Assembly (NCBI GenBank): GCA_947246475.1 | Contig: CAMXSH010000028.1 | Location: 1-32,940, forward strand | From: an uncultured Roseburia sp. | GTDB taxonomy: Bacteria > Bacillota > Clostridia > Lachnospirales > Lachnospiraceae | Direction of reading: 5' to 3' | Length of the DNA: 32,940 nucleotides | In this document: positions 1 through 8,092 of the stretch, one piece after another | Layout of the letters: the number at the start of each line of letters is the position of its first letter | Numbering within the stretch: the first letter of the stretch is position 1 | Notes under the pieces: model-generated | Seen by the model: only the letters and a program-made list of their open reading frames with translations | Told to the model about the DNA's origin: nothing | Database searches by the model: none | Program-made: the position numbers and the translations under genes

Positions 1-185
1 AATAGTCCAGTTTTTTCATTACAAAAGACTTCACATATAATATACATGTGGAGCCCCAGGATAATTTTTCAGATTAAAGGCTTTAGGATTTATCTAAAAG
101 CCGACCTGGCAACATTAACTGCTGATCAAAAATAGTCCAGTTTTTTCATTACAAAAGACTTCACATATAATATACATGTGGAGCC
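1..185. repeat. Two 55-bp perfect direct repeats, 130-bp period, promoter-like
   Basis: Positions 1-55 and 131-185 are identical over 55 bp; the first copy may extend beyond the window. Each copy has a plus-strand TATAAT (36-41 and 166-171) with TTTTCA 17 bp upstream (13-18 and 143-148), so each resembles a promoter pointing into the 3' end of copA as antisense. The 75-bp spacer (56-130) can fold: GGCTTTAG at 84-91 faces CTAAAAGCC, and CCAGG near 56-60 faces CCTGG further on. I do not recognise the family. The promoter reading is an inference from the hexamers alone. Confidence 0.7.
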
Positions 186-242
186 TTTTGTTTTTGTTAT
201 TTTCTGCTCTTTGGGGACAGATTAGCGGTCTCCAGCTGCGGT

Positions 243-452
243 TCACTGGATTTCCTTTACCGGATAATCCTGCTCTTCCACTGCCTTTTTCAAAACCTCA
301 TCTGAAACCTCTGCTGACAGTGTCACCACAGCTGTTCCCTTCTCGTGGCTCACTTCAGCGCTCTCCACGCCATCCAGCGCCTCCAGGCATTTTTTTACTC
401 TCGCCTCACAGTGTCCACACATCATTCCTTCGATCGTCATTGTCTTTTTCAT
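243..452 (-). CDS. Possible internal in-frame start producing a 69-aa CopZ-like copper chaperone
   Basis: Inside copA, in the same frame, an ATG at 452-450 is preceded by AAGGAG about 8 bases upstream. Translation from it would give a free 69-residue heavy-metal domain with MMCGHC, the usual size of CopZ. What is seen is the start codon, the ribosome binding site and the domain boundary. Use of this start is inferred. An alternative is that a former copZ gene was fused to copA and the old start signal is only a remnant. Confidence 0.4.
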   Translation of the reverse strand: MKKTMTIEGMMCGHCEARVKKCLEALDGVESAEVSHEKGTAVVTLSAEVSDEVLKKAVEEQDYPVKEIQ

Positions 453-2810
453 CTCAACATTCTCCTTTTCCATTCTCTTTTTAGATCTTTGTTTTTTGTC
501 TCGTTTCGGGTTTCTAAGATCCAGCAGATTCAGCCGCAATGCGTTGCTCACCACACAAAAGCTGGAGAGACCCATGGCCGCCGCCCCGAACATCGGATTC
601 AGCTGCCATCCAAACAGAGGGATCCAGATTCCCGCCGCCAGCGGGATCCCGATGACATTATATATAAATGCCCAGAACAGATTCTCATGAATGTTCCGAA
701 GCACTCCCCGGCTCAGCCGGATCGCTGCAGTCACATCAGAGAGCCGGCTTTTCATCAGCACCACATCCGCCGCATCGACTGCGACATCTGTACCCGCCCC
801 GATGGCAATCCCGATATCTGCCCTGGTAAGCGCTGGCGCATCGTTGATGCCGTCCCCCACCATCGCCACCTTCCCCTGAGAGGCAAAGCGTCGCACCTGT
901 TCTTCTTTGCCCTCTGGCAGAACGCCAGCGATGATTTCATCCACCCCTGCCTGGGCTCCAATGGCTTCCGCCGTCTTTTCATTATCACCAGTAAGCATCA
1001 CCACCCGGATGCCCATATTTTTCAGTTCCTGAATTGCCTGCGGGCTGTCCTCCTTGATCACATCAGCCACCGCAATACAGCCAAGAAACCGTTTTCCCTC
1101 CGCAAAGTACAGAGGAGTTTTCCCAGAGCCTGCCAGCCTCTCCCCCTCAGCCCGGATCTGCGGAGGAATCTGAGCCTCGCCTTCAATGAATTCCAGCTTC
1201 CCGCCATACACTGGTTTACCTGCTAAATGCCCCCGGACACCATTTCCTGGTATCTCCACAAAATCTGTTACCCCTGCACTGCCATCGGCGACAGAAATAT
1301 CACAGGATACATTTTCTCCAGAGTTTTCCCCCTCTGCTCCTCCCTGGCACACATACTCTACTACTGCTCTTGCCAGAGGATGCTCGCTTTTTCCTTCCAG
1401 CAGGGAAGCGGTTTGGATCAGCTCCTTCCTGGAGACCCCTTCTGCCGGAAATACATCCGTGACTTTCGGTTCCCCAAGGGTTATGGTTCCTGTCTTGTCC
1501 AGCACAACGATCTCTGTCTTCCCCGTCGTCTCCAAGGACACTGCTGTCTTGAACAGAATTCCATTTTTTGCTCCCATGCCATTTCCCACCATGATCGCCA
1601 CTGGCGTCGCCAGTCCCAGGGCACAGGGACAGCTGATAACGAGTACGGAGACCCCTCTGGCAAGGGCGTATCCAAATCCCTCACCGGCAAACATCCAGAC
1701 AAGGATCGTCACCGCCGCGATACCAATCACCACTGGCACAAATACCCCTGACACCTTATCTGCCACTTTGGCGATGGGCGCCTTAGTTGCGGCAGCATCA
1801 CTGACCATCTGAATGATCTGGGACAAGGTAGTGTCCTCTCCTACCCGGTCAGCCACACATTTGAGAAATCCATTCTGGTTGATGGTTGCGGCAGACACTA
1901 TGTCCCCTTCGGCTTTGTCCACCGGAATACTCTCTCCCGTCAGTGCCGCCTCATTGACAGAACCATTTCCTTCCAGAACGATGCCATCCACTGGAATACT
2001 TTCTCCAGGACGAACCACAAAGACATCTCCCTTTTTCACCTGGGATACCGGCACCTCCTGCTCCTTACCGTCTACAACAATAACCGCTGTTTTAGGCGCA
2101 AGGCGCATCAGGCTTTTCAGCGCATCGGTAGTCCTGCCCTTGGAACGGGCTTCCAGCATTTTCCCTACTGTGATCAGCGTGAGGATCGTGGCCGCCGACT
2201 CGAAATATAATTCATGCATGTACCTGTGCATCTCCGCCATATTTCTGTCCAGCAGGGCGTAGGACATGCCAAAGAGGGCATATAGGCTGTAGACATACGC
2301 CGCGCCTGCACCCAGTGCCACCAGCGTATCCATGTTGGGGGCACGGTGCCAGAGACCGCGGAACCCACTGATAAAGAAACGCTGGTTGATCACCATGATC
2401 ACTGTGGTCAGCAGCAGCTGGATGATAGCCAGTGCCAGATGATTCCTCTCCAATACTTCTGGCAGCCACCACCCCCACATCATATTTCCCATGGAAATAT
2501 ACATCAGCACCACGAGAAATCCCACGGAAGCCAGCAGTCTCAGCTTGAGTTTGGGGGTCTCCTGGTCTTCCAGTGCGTCCGCCGGGGAAGCCGCAGGCTC
2601 TGTCCCACCCCTTTCTTTTCGTTCCGCGTGATACCCCGCCTCTTCCACCGCCTTTATGACGTCCTGGTCCGCGGTGTTTCCTTCCACCGCCATGGAATTG
2701 GTTAGAAGGCTCACTGACACGGATTCTACCCCCGGCAATTTACATACCGCCTTCTCCACCCTGGCACTGCAGGCAGCACAGCTCATGCCTGTTACTTTAT
2801 ACTGTTCCAT
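243..2810 (-). CDS. copA: Copper(I)-translocating P1B-type ATPase with fused C-terminal CopZ-like domain
   Basis: Exports cytosolic Cu(I) across the membrane using ATP. The start is set at 2810 because GGAGGAG lies just upstream; this gives 855 residues. In order: an N-terminal heavy-metal domain with MSCAAC (Cys11, Cys14), transmembrane helices, the TGES actuator loop, the CPC metal site (about 394-396), the DKTGT phosphorylation site (Asp about 438), SEHPL in the nucleotide domain, GDGINDAP in the hinge, then two helices with YN and MGLSS signatures typical of Cu(I)-ATPases. After a lysine-rich linker, the last 69 residues form a second heavy-metal domain with MMCGHC. It follows csoR by 46 bp and is presumably co-transcribed and copper-induced. 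The C-terminal domain replaces a separate copZ gene. No clear terminator is seen downstream. Confidence 0.96.
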   Translation of the reverse strand: MEQYKVTGMSCAACSARVEKAVCKLPGVESVSVSLLTNSMAVEGNTADQDVIKAVEEAGYHAERKERGGTEPAASPADALEDQETPKLKLRLLASVGFLVVLMYISMGNMMWGWWLPEVLERNHLALAIIQLLLTTVIMVINQRFFISGFRGLWHRAPNMDTLVALGAGAAYVYSLYALFGMSYALLDRNMAEMHRYMHELYFESAATILTLITVGKMLEARSKGRTTDALKSLMRLAPKTAVIVVDGKEQEVPVSQVKKGDVFVVRPGESIPVDGIVLEGNGSVNEAALTGESIPVDKAEGDIVSAATINQNGFLKCVADRVGEDTTLSQIIQMVSDAAATKAPIAKVADKVSGVFVPVVIGIAAVTILVWMFAGEGFGYALARGVSVLVISCPCALGLATPVAIMVGNGMGAKNGILFKTAVSLETTGKTEIVVLDKTGTITLGEPKVTDVFPAEGVSRKELIQTASLLEGKSEHPLARAVVEYVCQGGAEGENSGENVSCDISVADGSAGVTDFVEIPGNGVRGHLAGKPVYGGKLEFIEGEAQIPPQIRAEGERLAGSGKTPLYFAEGKRFLGCIAVADVIKEDSPQAIQELKNMGIRVVMLTGDNEKTAEAIGAQAGVDEIIAGVLPEGKEEQVRRFASQGKVAMVGDGINDAPALTRADIGIAIGAGTDVAVDAADVVLMKSRLSDVTAAIRLSRGVLRNIHENLFWAFIYNVIGIPLAAGIWIPLFGWQLNPMFGAAAMGLSSFCVVSNALRLNLLDLRNPKRDKKQRSKKRMEKENVEMKKTMTIEGMMCGHCEARVKKCLEALDGVESAEVSHEKGTAVVTLSAEVSDEVLKKAVEEQDYPVKEIQ

Positions 2811-2856
2811 GGTCTCCTCCTTTTCCATAAACAAAACTCTATTGAACTCCTGCCCC

Positions 2857-3159
2857 CTATCTCATTAATTTCTGTAAGGCAGTCACTAGTTCATCAATGG
2901 TCTCGTCCTTTCCCTCCCGGATATCCTCTGCCACACAAGTACGGATATGGTTTGCCAACAGCACTTTATTGAAGCTGTTCAGCGCTGCGGTAACTGCGGA
3001 TACCTGGGTAAGAATATCTACACAGTACGCGTCATTTTCCACCATTTTCTCCACTCCCCGCACCTGCCCCTCAATACGCCTGAGACGGTTCAGAAGATCC
3101 TTATATTCCTTTTCATCCCGCTCTTTTTTCTTATTGGAACAACATTCCTTATGGTTCAT
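2857..3159 (-). CDS. csoR: CsoR-family copper-sensing transcriptional repressor
   Basis: A 100-residue all-helical DUF156 repressor that binds Cu(I) and then leaves its operator, switching on copper efflux. The RLRRIEGQVRG motif of the first helix is present, and the Cu(I) ligand triad is visible as Cys46 (DAYC), His71 and Cys75 (ANHIRTC), the pattern of true CsoR rather than formaldehyde-sensing FrmR. The N-terminus carries an additional Cys6-Cys7 pair. It is the first gene of the csoR-copA operon, with GGAG 8 bases before the ATG and about 90 nt of leader after the promoter. Autoregulation is expected from the operator in its own promoter. Confidence 0.93.
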   Translation of the reverse strand: MNHKECCSNKKKERDEKEYKDLLNRLRRIEGQVRGVEKMVENDAYCVDILTQVSAVTAALNSFNKVLLANHIRTCVAEDIREGKDETIDELVTALQKLMR

Positions 3160-3256
3160 TTATTATTCTCCATTCTGTATGCCTGTATGCAGAACCAAGG
3201 CGGTACTGCGGGCAGGCAGGCTTTTATACTATCAGTGTATTTTTTAATTTACAGTC

Positions 3257-3285
3257 ATTATATACCCCTATGGGGTATCTGTCAA
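3257..3285 (-). promoter_or_regulatory. csoR-copA promoter with CsoR-type operator in the spacer
   Basis: On the minus strand TTGACA (3285-3280) and TATAAT (3262-3257) are both perfect consensus and separated by 17 bp. The spacer holds the palindrome ATACCCCTATGGGGTAT (3262-3278), which matches the G/C-tract operator type known for CsoR. A repressor bound there would block RNA polymerase directly. Confidence 0.9.
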
Positions 3286-3361
3286 GAAATAAAAATGATC
3301 GGCTGGAGAATGCCTGTTTCGCAAAAATCTCAAGCACGATCATTAAAAATAAAACCAATTT

Positions 3362-4552
3362 TTATCCATGTATAAACGGCTGATTGCTAAATATATCGTA
3401 GTCCGGTGAATAAGCCGCCAGTTTCTTTGTTTTTATATACACATACTTTTTAGTTTTCCTTTGAATGGACTTCCTGGTTTTTACTCCCCGCGTATAAATT
3501 GTTAGTTTCTTCTTTGCATGGGTCTTATACCAATTTGAATTGAATTTAAGTTCCACCCCGGAATAAACCTGCAGAAACGAGAGCTTTTTGCAGGATGTCA
3601 GATCCAGTTTCTTATTTTTTGTCATGTATACTAGTTCTTTCAATGAATTATTTTTCGGAAGTTTTAAGGCACAGGCCTCAGCCGCAGACCCGTACATTTT
3701 TCCTACTTTAACCGCTTGCTTGTCAAAGTCATAATAATATCTGTCACCTATTATGTTTACCTCCTGGATCTTCGTATTCTTTCGTAAATCAAGAGACTTT
3801 ACACGAACACTCTGCAACCATAGTTTTTTTATTTTTTTATTCGCAGTGAGATCCACGTCACCAAGTTTAGAAAAACGTGATACATAATAACTATCGGTTA
3901 CTCCGATCCGAAGTTCTTCAAGGTTCACCGCCTCCTTCAACGAAAAATCTGAGCATTCAAAACCGGAACCAATTTCTATGACCTTTAACTGCTTCATTGG
4001 GAAATCCCGCTCCATCCTGGAACAATCTGTCCATTTACAGGACCAGGGATCATCTCTTCCACGGCCATCGTCATTAATACAAATTTCTTTCAATTTTGCA
4101 TTATTCTTCAATGACCCCTGGGTCTTTTCATATGCATTAACGGAATACGATTTTAATTCCGGGAAATATTCTATTCCCTTTATCGACAGCGTCTGTTGGC
4201 TTTCTTTCCCCGACCTCCAGGACAACGTCTCGATCTCTGGCCGAACATCAGGGAAAAGGGGTTCAACCAGATCATAATCCGTAGTATCCTGATAATACAC
4301 CGGATTAATATAGTTAATATGCAGATGTTTTAATACACTTCTCTCCTTTAATGATAATATATTATTCTTGTCTGTATCATACCGGGCTGCTAAACACCGA
4401 AACCTCTCATCTGGAAAATTTTCCTCGTTGATCAGCACACTTCCATCTGCATTGACTGCTGCCCGTAAATGCTTTGGTTCCGGGCAGAAAAATAAGCTAC
4501 ATATAAACATCCCTAATAATATGCATATTTTTATCTTCTTCATAGTATTCAT
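3362..4552 (-). CDS. Secreted leucine-rich-repeat-like protein with EF-hand-like module (paralogue 1)
   Basis: 396 residues. The N-terminus is a signal peptide (basic start, hydrophobic stretch to about residue 23). At about 38-70 the 'ENFPDERFR' module is followed by DTDKNNILSLKE, an EF-hand/dockerin-like calcium loop that in Lachnospiraceae commonly introduces secreted LRR proteins. The middle shows irregular repeats of the type 'LKEICI', 'LEELRIG', 'KKLWLQSVRVKSLDL' consistent with LRR solenoid turns. The C-terminus is rich in Lys ('KKLTIYTRGVKTRK'). It is the last of four related minus-strand genes, 51 bp after paralogue 2. Function unknown; surface binding is a reasonable guess. It shares less identity with paralogues 2 and 3 than they share with each other. 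Confidence 0.75.
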   Translation of the reverse strand: MNTMKKIKICILLGMFICSLFFCPEPKHLRAAVNADGSVLINEENFPDERFRCLAARYDTDKNNILSLKERSVLKHLHINYINPVYYQDTTDYDLVEPLFPDVRPEIETLSWRSGKESQQTLSIKGIEYFPELKSYSVNAYEKTQGSLKNNAKLKEICINDDGRGRDDPWSCKWTDCSRMERDFPMKQLKVIEIGSGFECSDFSLKEAVNLEELRIGVTDSYYVSRFSKLGDVDLTANKKIKKLWLQSVRVKSLDLRKNTKIQEVNIIGDRYYYDFDKQAVKVGKMYGSAAEACALKLPKNNSLKELVYMTKNKKLDLTSCKKLSFLQVYSGVELKFNSNWYKTHAKKKLTIYTRGVKTRKSIQRKTKKYVYIKTKKLAAYSPDYDIFSNQPFIHG

Positions 4553-4603
4553 ACATCCCCTTAAAATGCGTGATTTAAGCTACCAGAATTCCCATTGTGG
4601 AAT

Positions 4604-5772
4604 TCAAATGATGGTATATATCTTTTTCTTCCCAGCCTTTATCTTTTTAATAAATTTCCCACTCTTTACAATAGCACATCCCCACTTGTTCTTCCTGAAA
4701 GTCTTACGGATCCAGCTTGACTTTGCTTTTGCTTTTACAAATTTCAAAGTCTGAAAATCTTCCAGCTTGGAAAGCCTTGAAATATCGATGGTTTTATCCG
4801 AAGTGAAATAGTAAAGGGTTTGAATATTGTTTTTTTGGCAAAGGTAATCTTGCATTTCATATTTTTTTCTGGCAGGTAATACACAAAACCATGCTTCTCC
4901 TCTAAATCCCATCCATAGCCTTGACCAGTTTTACATTTGCCGGAATACACCTTTACAGATTTTAATTTAGTATTCTTCCTTAAATCAAGTTTGTCCGACA
5001 TAATATTTTTCAGTTCCAGCTCTTTTAGTTTTATATTTTTAGACAGATTTAACGCTGGCAGACGACGGCCACTCCCTTCCGGCAGTATCACCCTAAGGAC
5101 CTGAAGACCAGATATTTCGTCTACATCCAATTCATTCACATAAATATTTTCTAAATGCATATATGTCAGCTGGGACACCAGAAAATCCTTCTGAACCTGA
5201 TCATAACCTTTATCTCCCAAATTAGTGCAGCCCACCCATATCTTTCTTAAATTCACATTATTTTTAAAGGAACCAGACAAAAGCTCATATCTATCTACTC
5301 TTACTTCTTGAAGATTGAAAAAATATTCGATTCCCGTCAAGTTTATTTTATCGCTCCATTTTTCTGCGCCTTCGTACAATATTTTACATGTTTGGTTAAC
5401 ATATGTCTTCTCACCAAGTTTGAAAGTCCGTCTGCTTTTACTACTATGATATACCAGATTATCTTCCCCACATGTATCTCTCATATCGGAATACCAGCAG
5501 TTACTGATCACGCTGCCAGCACTATTCAACCTCAAATAATGGACCGTTTCCCGTTCCTGCCTGCTCAGGATCCTATCTTTGTTCTCATCCAGCCACCTTT
5601 CCAGTTCTGCCCTAAAATATTCATCTGGAAAATGGGCCTCATCCAGAGTCACATCCTGCATATACTCTGGCTTAACCTCTGCTTTTGTTTCCATTCTGAT
5701 AACCGAATTCCCATATAGCAGGATCATACACAGGATAACCCCCATCATGATCCTTCGTGTTGTTCTTTTCAT
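4604..5772 (-). pseudogene. Secreted LRR-like protein, paralogue 2, frameshifted in an A7 tract
   Basis: The reading frame starting at 5772 (AAGGGGGG upstream) has a signal peptide, the 'AHFPDEYFRAELERWLDENKD' type module and LRR-like turns, and parallels paralogue 3 up to 'KITFAKK'. There it shifts frame; the rest of the homologous protein ('NNIQTLYYFTSDKTIDISRL' through the Lys-rich end) continues in another frame from about 4829 to 4604. The break coincides with a run of seven A on the coding strand (4836-4830); eight would restore the frame. As it stands the product would be 342 residues with an aberrant tail. It may be a true pseudogene, a slippage-controlled gene or a sequencing error. 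Confidence 0.8.
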
Positions 5773-5803
5773 ATAGAGCCCCCCTTACTGCTAATATAGT
5801 TAT

Positions 5804-5836
5804 CTATAGACTATCATGATAGTCTATAGGGGTCAA
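5804..5836 (-). promoter_or_regulatory. Probable promoter of LRR paralogue 2 with a 26-bp perfect palindrome
   Basis: Positions 5804-5829 form a perfect 26-bp palindrome (arms start CTATAGACTATCA). On the minus strand TTGACC (5836-5831) could serve as -35, with a weak -10 (TAGTCT) 17 bp further inside the palindrome. The geometry is that of an operator covering a promoter, about 35-60 bp upstream of the start at 5772. The binding protein is not identifiable from this window. Confidence 0.5.
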
Positions 5837-5884
5837 GACCTTTTTTGAGGAATTTTTCCTATTAGATTACTGCTCACACGTAAC

Positions 5885-5927
5885 AGCGACACCAGTCTGA
5901 AACCTGAAATTTCAGACTGGTGCCGCT
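5885..5927 (-). terminator. Stable hairpin between LRR paralogues 3 and 2
   Basis: Two 18-base arms (5885-5902 and 5910-5927) pair with one mismatch around a 7-base loop. It lies 8 bp after the stop of paralogue 3, so it probably ends or attenuates the upstream transcript. No T-tract follows in the direction of transcription, so intrinsic termination is uncertain. Confidence 0.45.
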
Positions 5928-5934
5928 TCACGAA

Positions 5935-7089
5935 TTATATCATAGTATATTTCTTTCTCTTCCCAGCCTTTATCTTTTTAATGAATTTCGCACTCTTTAC
6001 AACCGAGCATCCCCACTTTCTCTTCTTGAACGTCTTTCGGATCCAGCTTGACTTTACTTTCGCTTTCACAGATTTCAAAGTCTGAAAATCTTCCAGCTTG
6101 GAAAGCCTTGTGATATCAATGGTTTTATCCGCTGTGAAATAATAAAGGGTCTGTACATCATTCTTTTTGGCAAAGGTAATCTTGCATTTCATACTCTTCT
6201 GTGGTGAAAAATACTGGTACCAAATTTTAGTCTTTGGATTTAATCCATACTGTGAACCAGCTCTGCACTCTCCAGAATATACTTTTACAACATTTACTTT
6301 TTCATTCTTTGTCAAATCTAATTTTGCTGGCACAATATTCCCAAGTTCTATTTCTCTTAATCTCAAATTCCGGGAAAAATCTAAAGCAGACAGGCGGTAA
6401 CTGCTTTCTTCTGCTCCAATTAGCCTTAACACTTGTAAGTTTGGCATTTCTTTTACATTTAGTGTATTTACTGCCACATTCTTTAGATGAACATATGTCA
6501 GCTGGGAAACTGGAAAATCTCTTTGGATCAAATCATAATTTCTTTCTTCCGCATTAGAACAGCCAATCCAGATCTTTCTCAAATTTGAATTATTTCTGAA
6601 AGAACCAGATATAAGTTCATATTTTTCTATTTTTACTTCCTGAAGATTAAAAAAATATTCAATTCCATTTAAGTCAATCGGTTTATCTGCTACAACTTTA
6701 CCTGATCGGTCATCATAATTAAAATTCAAAAGCAGTGCAGATCTGGTCTTATAGGAAATTATATAGTCCTCACTATAGAACCCTGATACCATATATTTCA
6801 TATCATAAAACCAGGAATTTGTTATTCCATTCGTATAGCTATGCAAATCTAAATAATATATCTTTTCTCTTTCCTCCCGACTCAAAATACCATCTTTATT
6901 TACATCTACATATAATTTCAATTTTTCTCTGAACTGCTGATCTGGAAAATGTACTTCATCCAGCGCAACATCCGTCATATATTCCTGTTTTGCTTCTGCC
7001 TGTACATCCACTGCAAAAAATGTAACGCAAAAAACAAAAAGGAACATATAAACTGCAGCAGCTAAAATTTTCATATAGATTCTTTTCAT
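5935..7089 (-). CDS. Secreted LRR-like protein with EF-hand-like module (paralogue 3)
   Basis: 384 residues from the ATG at 7089, chosen because GGAAAGGGG lies upstream and the signal peptide (MKRIYMKILAAAVYMF, ending near VQAEA) begins there; an upstream ATG at 7137 would overlap the preceding gene. After the signal: 'VHFPDQQFREKLKLYVDVNKDGILSRE', an EF-hand-like loop D-x-N-x-D-G; then LRR-like turns ('LQEVKIEKYEL', 'LRKIWIG', 'LQVLRLIG', 'LREIELGN') and a basic C-terminus. Very close in sequence to paralogue 2, particularly at the 3' end at nucleotide level, which suggests recent tandem duplication. Ligand and function unknown. Confidence 0.8.
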   Translation of the reverse strand: MKRIYMKILAAAVYMFLFVFCVTFFAVDVQAEAKQEYMTDVALDEVHFPDQQFREKLKLYVDVNKDGILSREEREKIYYLDLHSYTNGITNSWFYDMKYMVSGFYSEDYIISYKTRSALLLNFNYDDRSGKVVADKPIDLNGIEYFFNLQEVKIEKYELISGSFRNNSNLRKIWIGCSNAEERNYDLIQRDFPVSQLTYVHLKNVAVNTLNVKEMPNLQVLRLIGAEESSYRLSALDFSRNLRLREIELGNIVPAKLDLTKNEKVNVVKVYSGECRAGSQYGLNPKTKIWYQYFSPQKSMKCKITFAKKNDVQTLYYFTADKTIDITRLSKLEDFQTLKSVKAKVKSSWIRKTFKKRKWGCSVVKSAKFIKKIKAGKRKKYTMI

Positions 7090-7126
7090 ATCTTTGTTCC
7101 CCTTTCCATTTATTCCATCTACCGCC

Positions 7127-8077
7127 TTATCCAGCAAAAATAGTACACAAATGTCGAACTATTTCCTCCTCTTCCCCAAAGTAGTATTCCATATTTTTAT
7201 CCTTTACTTTTCTTGCTCTTAACAAAACAATATTTTTATTCCTTTTAACAGACAGCTTTTTCTGGCGAATCCCATCTGCATAAATGGCTAGTTTTTTACC
7301 ATTCTTTTTATACCATTGATTTTCCGTCTTTATCTTACAATATTTCGACATATGAACTTCTTTGAGATTCCTGCACCTTGAAACATCAATCTCATTGTCT
7401 GTAGTAAAATAATTCAATTTTACTATCCGATTTTTCTTTGGAAACTGAATCTTACATTCGTAATCACTCCAGGGAAAAACAGGAATCTTACCTGCCTCCT
7501 GCTTAATAAAATCAAATAGAACACAAGAAAGACCCGACTGAACCGATACTTCCTGCAATTTCTTATTCTTTTCAAGGTTTAATTTTTTAACAGGTGCATT
7601 CTCTACTATTATTTTCTTTAATTTCTTTGCCCCTTTGACGTCCAAACGTTCTAAATGCATACAATTCTTTATCGTCAGAATTTCTAATTTCACAGCCTGA
7701 GAAAGAGAAATCTCCTGAATATCTGCGTTTTCAATACTCAATTCTTTAAGTTTATTTAATTCTATAATCTTCTTCAGCTGATTCTGGGATATTTTTCTTC
7801 CACCCGCGTCCAAAATAACTCTTATTTGATCTGGATGATTTATGAAACTTTTTTGCATTTCAATCTCTTTAGCATCCTGAAGCTCTTCTGGGTTCAAAAT
7901 TTCCTCATAATCCTTTTTAACCAACATATTCTCTTTCACACGAAAGCGATATTTAGAAGCCAGATAACTTTTCCCACTGGCATCTTTTGTACTGGCGTGA
8001 GTGTAAATCATGTTCTCTCCCCCCCCCAATATAATTCCAGCACACAATAATCCTACAACAAATACAACTTTTTTCAT
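7127..8077 (-). CDS. Secreted LRR-like protein (paralogue 4)
   Basis: 316 residues with a signal peptide (MKKVVFVVGLLCAGIILGGG). It lacks the FPD/EF-hand module of the other three but has the clearest LRR-like turns: 'LKELSIENADIQEISL', 'LEILTIKNCMHLERLDV', 'LKKIIVENAPVKKLNL', 'LQEVSVQSG'. The C-terminal 'WYKKNGKKLAIYADG' part parallels paralogue 1. It starts 15 bp after the subtilisin gene and ends 37 bp before paralogue 3, so the three are probably one transcript. Function unknown; the shared operon with a secreted protease suggests that they act together at the cell surface. Confidence 0.75.
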   Translation of the reverse strand: MKKVVFVVGLLCAGIILGGGENMIYTHASTKDASGKSYLASKYRFRVKENMLVKKDYEEILNPEELQDAKEIEMQKSFINHPDQIRVILDAGGRKISQNQLKKIIELNKLKELSIENADIQEISLSQAVKLEILTIKNCMHLERLDVKGAKKLKKIIVENAPVKKLNLEKNKKLQEVSVQSGLSCVLFDFIKQEAGKIPVFPWSDYECKIQFPKKNRIVKLNYFTTDNEIDVSRCRNLKEVHMSKYCKIKTENQWYKKNGKKLAIYADGIRQKKLSVKRNKNIVLLRARKVKDKNMEYYFGEEEEIVRHLCTIFAG

Positions 8078-8092
8078 AACATTTCACCTTCC

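Noticed and set aside
1..185. CRISPR array
   Set aside because: Only two 55-bp units with a 75-bp spacer, no cas genes, and repeats that contain promoter hexamers; not a CRISPR layout.
345..1226. Long plus-strand open frame (293 codons) opposite copA
   Set aside because: Fully antisense to an unambiguous CopA with all catalytic motifs; composition is His/Arg/Pro-rich as expected for a shadow frame, and no RBS.
5885..5927. Riboswitch in the leader of LRR paralogue 2
   Set aside because: A single long hairpin without conserved riboswitch core and located next to the upstream gene's stop; terminator or attenuator is simpler.
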